From Thermodesulfobium sp. 4217-1 (GTDB lineage Bacteria > Thermodesulfobiota > Thermodesulfobiia > Thermodesulfobiales > Thermodesulfobiaceae): a DNA stretch of 64,000 nucleotides. This document shows positions 37,315 through 46,965 of the stretch, in pieces. A program made the position numbers and the translations under genes. The notes beneath the pieces were generated by a model, which saw only the letters and a list, made by a program, of their open reading frames with translations, was not told the DNA's origin and searched no databases. Location: NCBI RefSeq assembly GCF_039822205.1, contig NZ_JBAGBW010000003.1, positions 47,983 through 111,982 of the forward strand, given 5' to 3'. Position 1 is the first letter of the stretch. Every line of letters starts with the position of its first letter.

Positions 37315-37926
37315 ATGAGCGATGAAGCAAGTGTGAAAAAAATAATCAGGGCCTCAAGCGTAAAAAGGAAAACTAATGAAACCGATATCGAATTGGAGAT
37401 AAATTTAGATGGTATTGGTGATAGCTCAATTCAGACTGGCATTGGTTTTTTCGATCACATGCTTAGCACTCTTTCAAGACACTCTAATATCGATATGAAG
37501 CTAAAATGTAATGGAGACTTGTTTGTCGATTACCACCATAGTATTGAAGATGTGGGGATTGTTATTGGAGAGGCGATTTTGAAAGCTTTAGGAAATAAAG
37601 CTGGCATAAAAAGATTTTCTGATAAGATTTTGCCAATGGATGATGCTTTGGTCTTGTGTGCTATTGATATTTCTGGGAGATCTTATTTTTCATATGACGT
37701 TGACTTTGAATGTGAAATGATTGGGAAGTTCAATACAGAGCTTGTTGAAGTTTTCTTTAATTCTCTTGCAATGAATTTAAAAATTAATCTTCATTTAAAA
37801 AAATTATCTGGCTTTAATAGCCATCATATTGCAGAGGCTTGTTTTAAATCGTTTGCTCTGTGTCTAAAAGATGCTCTGTCGCTAACGAATTCTGAATCTA
37901 TTCCTTCTGTTAAGGGGTGCATCTAA
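37315..37926 (+). CDS. hisB: Imidazoleglycerol-phosphate dehydratase
   Basis: Monofunctional IGPD, 203 residues. Metal-binding motifs FFDHML, DYHHSIEDVGI and SHHIAEACFK, duplicated fold. ATG with SD GAGAGAGGT. The 104-base gap upstream holds a possible 24-codon ORF (37251-37325) that overlaps the hisB start. Confidence 0.94.
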   Translation: MSDEASVKKIIRASSVKRKTNETDIELEINLDGIGDSSIQTGIGFFDHMLSTLSRHSNIDMKLKCNGDLFVDYHHSIEDVGIVIGEAILKALGNKAGIKRFSDKILPMDDALVLCAIDISGRSYFSYDVDFECEMIGKFNTELVEVFFNSLAMNLKINLHLKKLSGFNSHHIAEACFKSFALCLKDALSLTNSESIPSVKGCI

Positions 37927-38540
37927 TGATAGGAGTATTGTGCTATAAAGGCGGAGGTAACTTAGGCAGTGTGTTTAAGGCAATAAAATATCTTGGATAC
38001 GATTTTAAAGAGGTTTGGAGTCCTGAAGAGCTAAAAAAGGTTGATGCTATAATCTTTCCTGGACAGGGTTCTTTTGCGCAGGCATATAGGTCTCTTAAAG
38101 AGGTGAATCTATGGGATTCCCTCAAGGAATTTATATCAGAAAACAAACCCTTTTTCGGAATTTGCTTAGGGTTGCAATTGCTTTTTGACTATTCCGATGA
38201 GTATGGCTTTACTGAAGGCTTAAAGATTATTTCTGGTAAGGTTGTGGAGTTTGGCCCAGAATTTATAAAGCCGCATTTGGGTTGGAATCAGGTTTTCAAT
38301 ACTGCAGAATTCAGATTTTTTGAAGATATTCCTGATGCCTCTTCTTTTTATTTTGTTCACTCATATTATCCTGAAGTTCTTGATCTTTCTTGTAAAAAGG
38401 CTTTCTCTGAGTATGACGATAAGAAGTTTGCATGTGTTATTGAAAAAGATAATGTGTTTGCATGCCAGTTTCATCCCGAGAAAAGTGGTCGTTGGGGGCT
38501 GAAACTTTTGGATAATTTTTTGAGATCTACAAAGTTTTAA
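37926..38540 (+). CDS. hisH: Imidazole glycerol phosphate synthase subunit HisH (glutaminase)
   Basis: 204 residues, class I amidotransferase. Nucleophile Cys in FFGICLGLQLLF; His and Glu in CQFHPEKSG. ATG overlaps the hisB stop as TAATG; SD AAGGGGTG. The cyclase partner hisF is not in the window. Confidence 0.93.
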   Translation: MIGVLCYKGGGNLGSVFKAIKYLGYDFKEVWSPEELKKVDAIIFPGQGSFAQAYRSLKEVNLWDSLKEFISENKPFFGICLGLQLLFDYSDEYGFTEGLKIISGKVVEFGPEFIKPHLGWNQVFNTAEFRFFEDIPDASSFYFVHSYYPEVLDLSCKKAFSEYDDKKFACVIEKDNVFACQFHPEKSGRWGLKLLDNFLRSTKF

Positions 38541-38639
38541 GATTATTTATAGATTGATTATAAAAGACTGTACCAAGGTTTGCCAATGATTTTTATATAC
38601 GTAACATGCTTGCAGCGAAAATATAAATTACTAAATATT

Positions 38640-38667
38640 TTGGAAAATTTAAAGGCGTTATTATAAT
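38640..38667 (+). promoter_or_regulatory. Possible promoter of hisA-purF
   Basis: TTGGAA (38640-38645), 16-base spacer, TATAAT (38662-38667) in the 170-base gap after hisH, 44 bases before hisA. No riboswitch-like structure or terminator recognised in this gap. Confidence 0.4.
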
Positions 38668-38710
38668 ATTTTTTGGCATATAGTGTTGAGAAATGTGATG
38701 AGGAGGATTA

Positions 38711-39418
38711 ATGTTTGAAATAGTGCCTGCAATTGACATATATCATGATAAAGTGGTCAGACTTTATCAGGGTGATTTTGATAAGGTGAAGGTATATGGA
38801 GACGCTGAAGAATTTCTTGATAAGCTAAAGTCTTCTGGAATAGGTTTTGTTCATATAATTGATCTGGAGGCCTCTAAAATTGGCAGATTTACTGCCTTTA
38901 ACGTTCTGGAAATGGCTAAATCAAAAGGTTTTGTTGTTCAATGGGGAGGAGGGGTAAGAAGATACGAAGACGTTAAGGATTTGGTAAAGTTGGGAGCAGA
39001 TAGAATTATCATTGGTACGGTTGCATTTACCGATGAAGAGACTCTTGAAGCAATTTTAAGAGACTTTGGAAACAAAATTCTAATTTCTTTAGATTTCAGA
39101 GATGCGAAACTTTGTTTTCATGGATGGACTTCTTCAATTTCTATAGAATTAAAAGACTTGCAAAATAAGTTCGTTAATAGAAATAATCTGGGTTTTTTGG
39201 TTACAGACATAAATAGAGACGGAACTCTTTCTAACCCTTCATTGGAGCTATTTGAGAGTATTAGAAATATATTCCCAAAACACAATTTGATTGGCGCTGG
39301 CGGCATATCCAAGAAAGAACACGTTCAAACCCTTGAGGATATAGGTTTTAACGGTGCTGTAATAGGTAAAGCATGGATGGAAGGTCATATAAAATTTTTT
39401 GACGGAAAGGTAGTTTAA
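38711..39418 (+). CDS. hisA: ProFAR isomerase HisA
   Basis: (beta-alpha)8 barrel, 235 residues, isomerising phosphoribosyl-formimino-AICAR-P. General acid/base Asp in VPAIDIYHDK and SLDFRDA; phosphate loops GGGVRRYED, IIGTVAF, AGGISKK. SD GAGGAGG. Two bases separate it from purF, so histidine and purine genes are expressed together; the AICAR released by the HisF-HisH step is a purine intermediate. Confidence 0.92.
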   Translation: MFEIVPAIDIYHDKVVRLYQGDFDKVKVYGDAEEFLDKLKSSGIGFVHIIDLEASKIGRFTAFNVLEMAKSKGFVVQWGGGVRRYEDVKDLVKLGADRIIIGTVAFTDEETLEAILRDFGNKILISLDFRDAKLCFHGWTSSISIELKDLQNKFVNRNNLGFLVTDINRDGTLSNPSLELFESIRNIFPKHNLIGAGGISKKEHVQTLEDIGFNGAVIGKAWMEGHIKFFDGKVV

Positions 39419-39420
39419 CT

Positions 39421-40806
39421 ATGTGTGGTATATTTGGAATTCTTTGTCCCGCTAAGAGAGATGTAGCAAAGCATACATATTTTGCGTTGTACTCTCTTCA
39501 GCATAGAGGACAGGAAAGTTGCGGAATAGCTGCAACTGATGGTACAAGTATGATGATACAACGTTCTATGGGTTTAGTGTCATCTGCATTTTCGGAAAGA
39601 GAGCTTCAAGAGTTATATGGTTATGCTGCACTTGGTCACGTTAGATATTCTACTACTGGAAGACCAAATATAGAAAATGCTCAACCGCTGAAAATGAGAT
39701 ATAAGGGCGGAACATTTGCTTTGGCTCATAACGGAAACATTGTAAATATCAAAGAGCTAAGGGAACAAGTTTCTAATTTGGGCATCTCACCGCACACATC
39801 TTCTGATACAGAGCTTATGGGTCACATAATAGCAAACAACTTTAAAAGTGATTTTAAATCGACCCTTGCCGACGTGTGCAACAGGTTTATCGGAGCATAC
39901 TCTTTGGTATTTTTGACTGAAGAAGAGATATATGCTATTAGAGACCCTTGGGGCTTTCGACCGCTTTGTATGGGTTCTTATGAGGACGGATACGTTGTGT
40001 CTTCTGAAACTTGTGCTTTTGATATTATCGGAGCAAAGTTTATCAAGGAGATTGGGCCAGGAGAGATGGTAAGAATTCATAAAAATGGTTATGAGATAGA
40101 ACAAATATTGGAGCCAAAAGGTAACTTTCTGTGCTCCTTTGAATATATATACTTTGCAAGACCTGACTCAGTGGTTTCAGGGAAGAGACTTTATGAAGTT
40201 AGGAAAAAATTTGGTGAGCTTTTGGCTGAAGAGTCTCCAGTTGATGCCGATATTGTTGTAAGTGTCCCAGACTCGGGTACTCCCGCTGCGATTGGTTTTG
40301 CCCAAAAGTGTAAAATACCTTTCAATGAAGTTTTTATAAAAAACAGGTATGTGGGAAGAACCTTTATCCAACCTACAAAGGATTTAAGAGAAAGGGGTGT
40401 TCGTTTAAAGTTAAACCCTATATCAGAATTGGTAAGAGGAAAAAGGGTTGTGGTTGTGGATGATTCTATTGTACGAGGCACAACAAGCAAGGAGATTGTT
40501 AAAATGTTATGGGAATGTGAACCCAAAGAGATTCACTTTAGAGTGAGCTCGCCAATGGTGAGCCACCCATGTTTTTATGGTATTGATACGGCATCAAGAG
40601 GAGAGCTTTTGGCAAGCAAGATGAATCTAGAGCAAATCAGAGATTTTTTGGGAGTAAACAGCCTGGCATATCTTTCAAGAAAAAGCACTGTTGAGGCCAT
40701 TGGTATTGATTATCCCTGTTTGGCATGTTTTGGAGCTGATTATCCCACTTATATACCGAGTGAGGAAGTGAGAGAAAAATATGCGCTTGAGAAAAATGAA
40801 AAGTAA
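39421..40806 (+). CDS. purF: Amidophosphoribosyltransferase
   Basis: First step of purine synthesis, 461 residues. Starts directly with MCGIFGI, so the catalytic Cys follows Met and there is no propeptide. PRPP motif VVVDDSIVRGTT. Cysteines in FLCSFEY, SHPCFYGI and the C-terminal CLAC match the [4Fe-4S] type of Bacillus PurF. A complete gene, essentially coupled to hisA. Confidence 0.95.
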   Translation: MCGIFGILCPAKRDVAKHTYFALYSLQHRGQESCGIAATDGTSMMIQRSMGLVSSAFSERELQELYGYAALGHVRYSTTGRPNIENAQPLKMRYKGGTFALAHNGNIVNIKELREQVSNLGISPHTSSDTELMGHIIANNFKSDFKSTLADVCNRFIGAYSLVFLTEEEIYAIRDPWGFRPLCMGSYEDGYVVSSETCAFDIIGAKFIKEIGPGEMVRIHKNGYEIEQILEPKGNFLCSFEYIYFARPDSVVSGKRLYEVRKKFGELLAEESPVDADIVVSVPDSGTPAAIGFAQKCKIPFNEVFIKNRYVGRTFIQPTKDLRERGVRLKLNPISELVRGKRVVVVDDSIVRGTTSKEIVKMLWECEPKEIHFRVSSPMVSHPCFYGIDTASRGELLASKMNLEQIRDFLGVNSLAYLSRKSTVEAIGIDYPCLACFGADYPTYIPSEEVREKYALEKNEK

Positions 40807-40889
40807 TGTATTTATAACTTTTTTGGTAAAAATTTTACTTTTCAAAAACAATCATAATTGGTTGGTTTTAAACTGTGAGGAGGCGTATG

Positions 40890-41906
40890 ATGTCGGAAAA
40901 TGAATTTACATATGCAAAATCTGGAGTCAATATTGATAGTGCAAACAAGTTTATTGAAGAAATAAAGAAAATAACCAATAAAGCCTTTGGTTCATTTTCA
41001 GAAAATTTAGGAGATGGTTTTGCAGGTTCTTACCCACTTGATAATTTTGGCTCTGACTTTGTCTTATTGTCATCTTGTGATGGAGTAGGGACTAAGGTTT
41101 TGGTGGCAAAAAAGGCCAATATTTGGAATGGTATCGGACAAGATCTGGTGGCTATGAACGTAAACGACATATTGGTACATGGCGGGAAGCCTTTGTTCTT
41201 TTTAGATTATATTGCCTGTTCAAAGTTGGACAATAAAATTGCTCTTGAAATTGTTTCTTCTATAGTAGAGGCATTAAAACCTACTGGCGGTGTACTATTG
41301 GGCGGAGAGACTGCTGAAATGCCAGATCTTTATAAAAAAGGTGATTGGGATCTCTCTGGATTTGTAGTAGGGGTGGTAAAAAGAGCCTCTCTTTTGCCAA
41401 AAAATATTAAATCTGGCAATATATTAATAGGGTTATCTTCGAATGGAGTCCACAGCAATGGATTTTCATTGATAAGAAAGATAGTTAAAGAAAACAAAGT
41501 TGATATATTGAAGACCAACACCCCTAAAGGTATCAGTTTGGCAAGGGAGCTTCTAAAACCTACAAAAGTTTATTATTCTGATGTTTTTCCCTTTATCGAA
41601 AAGGGTTTGATTAATGGACTTGCACATATTACTGGAGGTGGTATAGAAGGCAACTTAATAAGGATTTTGCCTAAGAATCTAAAGGCAGTGGTAAAAAGGG
41701 ATTTCGATATACCCTGGATTTTCAAGTGGATTTCAGAATACGGTGTAAGTGAAGATGAAATGTATAAGGTTTTTAATATGGGAATAGGAATGATATTAGT
41801 CGTAAACCCCGCTAATGTGGAAGAAATTTTAAAGTCTTTGGGTTCAAATGCTAAGATTATAGGTAAAATTGTTGCCTCTGATGAGAGGAGAGTTGAATTT
41901 GCATAG
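40890..41906 (+). CDS. purM: Phosphoribosylformylglycinamidine cyclo-ligase
   Basis: AIR synthetase, about 338 residues. TYAKSGVNIDSAN, SCDGVGTK, GQDLVAMNVNDIL and GGETAEMPD are conserved. Three starts compete: GTG 40875, ATG 40887 and ATG 40890; the last has the best distance from GAGGAGG. Overlaps purN by 8 bases. Confidence 0.95.
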   Translation: MSENEFTYAKSGVNIDSANKFIEEIKKITNKAFGSFSENLGDGFAGSYPLDNFGSDFVLLSSCDGVGTKVLVAKKANIWNGIGQDLVAMNVNDILVHGGKPLFFLDYIACSKLDNKIALEIVSSIVEALKPTGGVLLGGETAEMPDLYKKGDWDLSGFVVGVVKRASLLPKNIKSGNILIGLSSNGVHSNGFSLIRKIVKENKVDILKTNTPKGISLARELLKPTKVYYSDVFPFIEKGLINGLAHITGGGIEGNLIRILPKNLKAVVKRDFDIPWIFKWISEYGVSEDEMYKVFNMGIGMILVVNPANVEEILKSLGSNAKIIGKIVASDERRVEFA

Positions 41907-42501
41907 ACTTAAAGTTGGGGTTTTAGCTTCAGGCAGAGGATCGAATTTTAAAGCTATAGCCCAAAAAGCTGAAAATGTTGAGATAGTTTTATTGGTGGTT
42001 GATAAATCTGATGCAAAGGCTATTGAAATAGCAAAGGACTTGAATATTCCTTATAAAGTTATCGATAGAAAAAATTTTGGCAATAAAGAAGATTTTGAAA
42101 GAGAAATAATTAACGTTTTAGATTCCTACAGCGTAGAGTTGGTCGTTTTAGCTGGTTTTATGAGAATTTTGGGCGCTGAATTTGTAGAGCATTTTAAGTG
42201 GAGAACAATGAATATACATCCTTCATTGTTGCCATCTTTTCCTGGACTTCACGCTCACAATCAAGCTCTCGAATATGGTGTTAAGGTTAGCGGATGCACC
42301 GTTCATTTTGTAGATACTGGGACCGATACTGGGCCAATAATTTTGCAGTCTGCCGTATGTGTACTTGAAGATGATAGTGAAGAGAGCCTGTCTTCGAGAA
42401 TCTTAGAAGAAGAACACAAGATTTACCCTTTTGCTGTTTCATTATTTGCTCAAAATAGGTTAATAATTGATGGAAGAAAGGTAAAAATTAAGAATATATA
42501 A
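41899..42501 (+). CDS. purN: Phosphoribosylglycinamide formyltransferase
   Basis: Folate-dependent GAR transformylase, 200 residues. GVLASGRGSNFKAI, and the active-site block MNIHPSLLPSFPG (catalytic His in IHPS) with VDTGTDTGPII (Asp). TTG start at 41899 with SD GAGGAGAG. Uses 10-formyl-THF made by FolD. Confidence 0.94.
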   Translation: MHRLKVGVLASGRGSNFKAIAQKAENVEIVLLVVDKSDAKAIEIAKDLNIPYKVIDRKNFGNKEDFEREIINVLDSYSVELVVLAGFMRILGAEFVEHFKWRTMNIHPSLLPSFPGLHAHNQALEYGVKVSGCTVHFVDTGTDTGPIILQSAVCVLEDDSEESLSSRILEEEHKIYPFAVSLFAQNRLIIDGRKVKIKNI

Positions 42502-42530
42502 TATATATAATAAACTTTAGGGAGGTCAAT

Positions 42531-44027
42531 ATGCAAAGAGCCTTGATAAGTGTTTACAATAAAAGTGGAATTGAAGAATTTGCTAAGGAGCTAAACAAGT
42601 TAGGATTTGGTTTACTTTCTACAGGTGGTACTGCAAAATATCTTAAATCTTTTGACTTTCCTGTGATTGAAGTTTCTGAGTATACACACTTTCCTGAGAT
42701 TCTGGGTGGTAGGGTAAAAACTCTTCATCCAATTATTTTTGGTGGCATTTTAGCTCAAAGAGACAATCCAAATCACATACAACAAATAAAGAATTTAGAC
42801 ACCATTGATGTGGTTGTTGTAAATCTTTATCCATTTTTAGAAACTATGAATAGAGGGGCACCTATAGAAGAAATAATTGAAATGATTGATGTTGGAGGGG
42901 TTGCTCTTATAAGGGCTGCTGCAAAAAATTATAAAGATGTTCTCGTTTTGATTGATCCAAATGATTACAACAAGACTATTGAACTTTTAAGAAACAATAC
43001 AATGACACTTGAATATAGAAAATATCTTGCTGCTAAAGCTTTTCAGCATACAGCTTCTTATGACTCTCATATAGCAGCATATTTTTCTGATGACCTGTTT
43101 CAAGAGCAGTTTACTCTCACTGGTAAAAGGATTCAGAGTCTTAGATATGGCGAAAATCCTCATCAGAAAGCCTTTCTTTACAAGACCGAGGATGGATATC
43201 CCCTTGATGCTGAATTTCTAAGCGGCAAAGAGCTTTCTTTTAACAATATTGTAGACATAGACGCCGCCCTGCGCTTTCTAAACGATTTTATAGATGAAAA
43301 GGCGATAGTGGTTATAAAGCATAACCAAGCTTGCGGATTCGCCGTTGCAGATGATCTTTTAACTAGCTATGCCAAGGCTTATGAGGGAGATAAAGAATCA
43401 GCTTTTGGTGGCATTTTAGCTATAAATGGGGATGTGGATGAAGTTCTTGCAAGAGAGATTTATAAAAACTTTTATGAAGTGATATATGCTAATGACTTTA
43501 GCGAAAAGGCTTTAGAAATTTTGCGAGAAAAGAGGAATCTTAGGATTTTAAGAGGGTCTACAAAGAGAACCAACTGGAATTTTAACATAAAACAAATTGG
43601 TGCTGGCTTCTTACTACAAACGGAAGACTTCCTTAAAATGGACAATTTTGAAGTAGTGACAGAGGTAAAACCCGATGAAAAAACTATGAAAGATTTGATA
43701 TTTGCATGGAAATTGTGTAAAAACTTTAAGTCTAATTCTATTGTTTTTGCTAAAGACGGCCAATTGGTTGGTTCTGGTGCAGGACAGACAAGTAGAGTGA
43801 TGTCTGTAAAGATTGCAGGTATGAGAGCTATGGATAAATCTGCTGGTTCAAGTCTTGCTTCTGATGGCTTTTTCCCGTTTAAAGATTCAGTGACCCTTGC
43901 AGGTGAATATGGCATTAAGGCAATTATTCAACCAGGCGGCTCTAGGAGAGATGAAGAGGTTATTGAAGAAGCAAATAGATTGGGAATACCCATGATCTTT
44001 ACTCACAGAAGACATTTCTATCACTAA
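42531..44027 (+). CDS. purH: Bifunctional AICAR transformylase/IMP cyclohydrolase
   Basis: 498 residues. N-terminal MGS-like cyclohydrolase (ALISVYNKSGIEEF, STGGTAKYL, GGRVKTLHP) and C-terminal transformylase (LRYGENPHQ, KHNQACGFA, GAGQTSRV). ATG with SD GGGAGGT. Last two steps of IMP synthesis. Confidence 0.96.
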   Translation: MQRALISVYNKSGIEEFAKELNKLGFGLLSTGGTAKYLKSFDFPVIEVSEYTHFPEILGGRVKTLHPIIFGGILAQRDNPNHIQQIKNLDTIDVVVVNLYPFLETMNRGAPIEEIIEMIDVGGVALIRAAAKNYKDVLVLIDPNDYNKTIELLRNNTMTLEYRKYLAAKAFQHTASYDSHIAAYFSDDLFQEQFTLTGKRIQSLRYGENPHQKAFLYKTEDGYPLDAEFLSGKELSFNNIVDIDAALRFLNDFIDEKAIVVIKHNQACGFAVADDLLTSYAKAYEGDKESAFGGILAINGDVDEVLAREIYKNFYEVIYANDFSEKALEILREKRNLRILRGSTKRTNWNFNIKQIGAGFLLQTEDFLKMDNFEVVTEVKPDEKTMKDLIFAWKLCKNFKSNSIVFAKDGQLVGSGAGQTSRVMSVKIAGMRAMDKSAGSSLASDGFFPFKDSVTLAGEYGIKAIIQPGGSRRDEEVIEEANRLGIPMIFTHRRHFYH

Positions 44028-44107
44028 AACATAATGTTTAAGTTTCATATCTTTAGATCGATATTTAAAAGATTTTAATAGCATAACTTATCAATTAGGA
44101 GGTATAT

Positions 44108-45340
44108 GTGGGTTCAATTTTAGTTATAGGAAGCGGCGCAAGGGAACATGCAATTGCCTGGAGACTTAAAAAAGAAGGAAAGGATGTCTTTCTTTCTCCA
44201 GGAAATGGTGGTACATCCCTAAATTGGATAAACAAGATCCTTGCAAAGGATGACATAGAATCCTTTTGTAAAGTAGTAGGCGTGGACATGATAGTTATAG
44301 GTCCAGAAAAACCTCTTACTGAAGGAGTTTCTGATTTTTTGAGATCAAAAGGTTTTTATGTTTTTGGTCCTGGTGCTGAAGCGGCAAAATTAGAAGGCAG
44401 CAAGGTTTTTGCAAAATCTTTTATGAAGAGAAATAATTTGCCAACAGCAGATTTCGTCTTCTATGAAGATGAGGAATCATTGAATAAATATTTTGATCAT
44501 TGCAAATATCCGGTGGTCATAAAGGCAGATGGTCTTGCATCTGGCAAAGGAGTAGTAGTTGTAGATGATAAAGAAGAGGCTAATAACGCAGTGACTTTTC
44601 TTAAAAAAAACTTTCCAGAAGCTTCTAAATACATACTTGTAGAAAAATGTCTGACAGGCAAGGAACTTTCTGTATTTGTGTTAATAAATGACAAAGGATA
44701 TGTTGTTTTAGATAATGCAAGAGATTACAAGAGACTAAATGATTTTGATGAAGGACCGAATACGGGTGGTATGGGGTCTTATTCTCCTGTTGACGATCTG
44801 CCCGATTTTCAGGTTAACAAAATTGAAAATGATATAATTATACCCACTATTAATGCTTTAAAGAATGAAAAAATTGCTTATCAGGGCGTTTTATATTTTG
44901 GCATAATGTTAACGAAAAATGGGCCATCGATTCTTGAGTTTAACTGTAGATTTGGTGATCCAGAAACCCAAGTGCTTATACCAAGGATTCTTAATTTGTC
45001 TGAACTTTTGTATGCTATAGCTAAAAACGAACAAATACCTGAACCAAAAATTTCAAGTAAAAAAGCACTATCAGTTGTTCTTGCTGCCAGAGGATATCCT
45101 GATAACCCTGAAACTGATAAAAAGATTGATATTGATAAAAAAGTATTTGAAGATGAAGATACTGCAATTTTCTTCGCAGGGGTAAAAAGAGACAATAATG
45201 ATCTCTTAACTTCTTCTGGCAGAGTTTTGAACGTGGTAGGCATGGGAGAAACCTTTGAGAAGGCAAGAGAAAAGGCTTATAGCTTGGTTAGATATATTAA
45301 TTTTGAAGGAATGTATTTTAGGAGGGATATCGGTTTATGA
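44108..45340 (+). CDS. purD: Phosphoribosylamine-glycine ligase
   Basis: ATP-grasp GAR synthetase, 410 residues. VIGSGAREHAIAW at the N-terminus, KADGLASGKGVVV (ATP-binding Lys), FDEGPNTGGMGSYSP and CRFGDPETQ. GTG start with SD AGGAGGT. Overlaps purE by 4 bases. Confidence 0.96.
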   Translation: MGSILVIGSGAREHAIAWRLKKEGKDVFLSPGNGGTSLNWINKILAKDDIESFCKVVGVDMIVIGPEKPLTEGVSDFLRSKGFYVFGPGAEAAKLEGSKVFAKSFMKRNNLPTADFVFYEDEESLNKYFDHCKYPVVIKADGLASGKGVVVVDDKEEANNAVTFLKKNFPEASKYILVEKCLTGKELSVFVLINDKGYVVLDNARDYKRLNDFDEGPNTGGMGSYSPVDDLPDFQVNKIENDIIIPTINALKNEKIAYQGVLYFGIMLTKNGPSILEFNCRFGDPETQVLIPRILNLSELLYAIAKNEQIPEPKISSKKALSVVLAARGYPDNPETDKKIDIDKKVFEDEDTAIFFAGVKRDNNDLLTSSGRVLNVVGMGETFEKAREKAYSLVRYINFEGMYFRRDIGL

Positions 45341-45828
45341 TTTCAATAGTAATAGGAAGTTACAACGATTATGAAACTATCATTCCAGCAATCAAAGAAC
45401 TTAAAAAATTTAATTTAAAATTTGAACTGGTAGTGAGCTCTGCTCACAGAAATACTGAAGAAACAATAGAATGGGCAAAAAAAGCTGAGAGTAGGGGCGT
45501 AGAGGTTATTATAGCTGTTGCAGGCCTTGCTGCTCATCTGCCGGGCGTCTTAGCTGCGGTAACAACTTTGCCTGTTATAGGAGTTCCTCTTGCTAATTCC
45601 CCAGTCTCAGGCATGGATTCGATGTTTTCTATAGTCCAAATGCCGTCAGGGGTGCCTGTTGCAACAGTTGGGCTTGGAAACGTTAAAAATGCAATTTATC
45701 TTGCTATGAGAATTCTTGCAATAAAATATCCTGATATAAAGAGTAAGGTTTTAAAAAATACAGAAGATATGAAGAAAAACATTCATGAACAAAACAAGGT
45801 TCTTCAAGAGAAATTAAAGGATCTTTAA
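45337..45828 (+). CDS. purE: PurE-type 5-(carboxyamino)imidazole ribonucleotide mutase/AIR carboxylase
   Basis: 163 residues with the PurE core: SSAHRNTEE (active His), AGLAAHLPGVLAA and IVQMPSGVPVATVG. The N-terminal substrate loop reads GSYNDYETI instead of the usual GSxSDxxxM, so the conserved second Ser is Asn. No purK lies next to it; whether this is a mutase (class I) or CO2-using carboxylase (class II) cannot be decided here. ATG overlaps the purD stop. Confidence 0.9.
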   Translation: MISIVIGSYNDYETIIPAIKELKKFNLKFELVVSSAHRNTEETIEWAKKAESRGVEVIIAVAGLAAHLPGVLAAVTTLPVIGVPLANSPVSGMDSMFSIVQMPSGVPVATVGLGNVKNAIYLAMRILAIKYPDIKSKVLKNTEDMKKNIHEQNKVLQEKLKDL

Positions 45829-46632
45829 TTGCTCTTTTTAATAATGCTTTTTGATTTTTCTATTCACCTTTCAGAGGCTACTGCATCATCTTTGCGCTTA
45901 GCTGGTCTAAGGACTGGTAAAATAACTACTTCCATATCTTTTTACAACATCATCGCTTTAATATCAAGGATGTCAAATATGTTTCAGGCACCACTTTTAG
46001 GGGTATTAGTTGATACCGCTGTTTTAACAGGAAATATTGACAGATTAGGATTTAATTTTAGAACTGTTATATTTTGTGGAGCATTGGGAGACGTTCTGGC
46101 AATAGTACTTATGCCATATTCTATAGCTTTTTTTTCGAGAATAATTCTTTGGTTTGATGAAACTGGTTCTGTGCCAATGGCACTACTCAAATTGCTGAGG
46201 TTTAAAAATTTAAAGTTAATTTATAAAGACTTATCAAGTGTAAAATTTTTAAAAAGATTTGAAGAATTTGATTTCCATAAGATACCGAAAAGTTTTATAT
46301 TTTTTAATATAATTGTTGTTGCAGTATATACAGTTGGGGTAATGTCATCTCTATTTGCTGGAGCTCATCTGGCTGCTTACAGGGTGACAGCTACTCAGCT
46401 TTCGGGAATTGTAAATGGCGTAGCTACTATATTGATGGCCTTTGTCGTAGATCCTACTGCTGCTTTGATTACCGATGATGCGCTGCATAAAAGAAGAACA
46501 TATAATAATGTCGAGTCAATGGTTTATTTGCTGCTATTCACAAGAGTATTGGGATCTCTTGTTCTGGCTCAGATAATATTTTTGCCAGCAACCTGGTATA
46601 TAATGAGTGTAACGACTTTTTTACATAAATAA
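45829..46632 (+). CDS. amj: Amj-family lipid II flippase (DUF2837)
   Basis: 267-residue polytopic membrane protein with about six hydrophobic helices. SLRLAGLRTGKITTSISF and MFQAPLLGVLVDTAV match the conserved N-terminal half of Bacillus Amj, and a TDD motif (VVDPTAALITDD) its C-terminal half. Amj translocates lipid II in parallel with MurJ. TTG start with SD AAAGGAT, right after purE. Recognition is from memory of family motifs; a distant relative with another lipid substrate is possible, which is of interest given the inositol-lipid genes. Confidence 0.78.
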   Translation: MLFLIMLFDFSIHLSEATASSLRLAGLRTGKITTSISFYNIIALISRMSNMFQAPLLGVLVDTAVLTGNIDRLGFNFRTVIFCGALGDVLAIVLMPYSIAFFSRIILWFDETGSVPMALLKLLRFKNLKLIYKDLSSVKFLKRFEEFDFHKIPKSFIFFNIIVVAVYTVGVMSSLFAGAHLAAYRVTATQLSGIVNGVATILMAFVVDPTAALITDDALHKRRTYNNVESMVYLLLFTRVLGSLVLAQIIFLPATWYIMSVTTFLHK

Positions 46633-46665
46633 ATTTATATTAATAACTTTTTAAGGAGGAGAGTC

Positions 46666-46965
46666 TTGATTGATAGGGAGACAATACTGCATGTAGCCAA
46701 TCTAGCAAGATTGGAACTAAAAGATGATGAAGTAGACAAGCTTAAAGAGGATCTTGGCAATATTTTGAACTATTTTATTACATTAAACGACGTAAATACC
46801 GATAATGTGGCTCCTACTTTTCACCCCTTTCCCATAAATAATATATTTAGAGAAGATATCGTGAAAGAGTCCTTTTCTGTGGATGATATTCTGTCGAATG
46901 CCCCAAGTAGCGCTACGACCTACTTTTTAGTTCCCAGAATTGTGGAGGAAAAAAATGGAAACTAA
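46666..46965 (+). CDS. gatC: Asp-tRNA(Asn)/Glu-tRNA(Gln) amidotransferase subunit C
   Basis: 99-residue small subunit. IDRETILHVANLARLEL and LGNILNYF are conserved, with the C-terminal tail carrying FREDIV. TTG start with SD AAGGAGG. Overlaps gatA by 11 bases. Confidence 0.93.
   Translation: MIDRETILHVANLARLELKDDEVDKLKEDLGNILNYFITLNDVNTDNVAPTFHPFPINNIFREDIVKESFSVDDILSNAPSSATTYFLVPRIVEEKNGN

Noticed and set aside
38541-38710. Riboswitch or T-box in the his/pur gaps
   Set aside because: No conserved purine-riboswitch, T-box or leader-peptide pattern was found here, before hisB, or before purM and purD.
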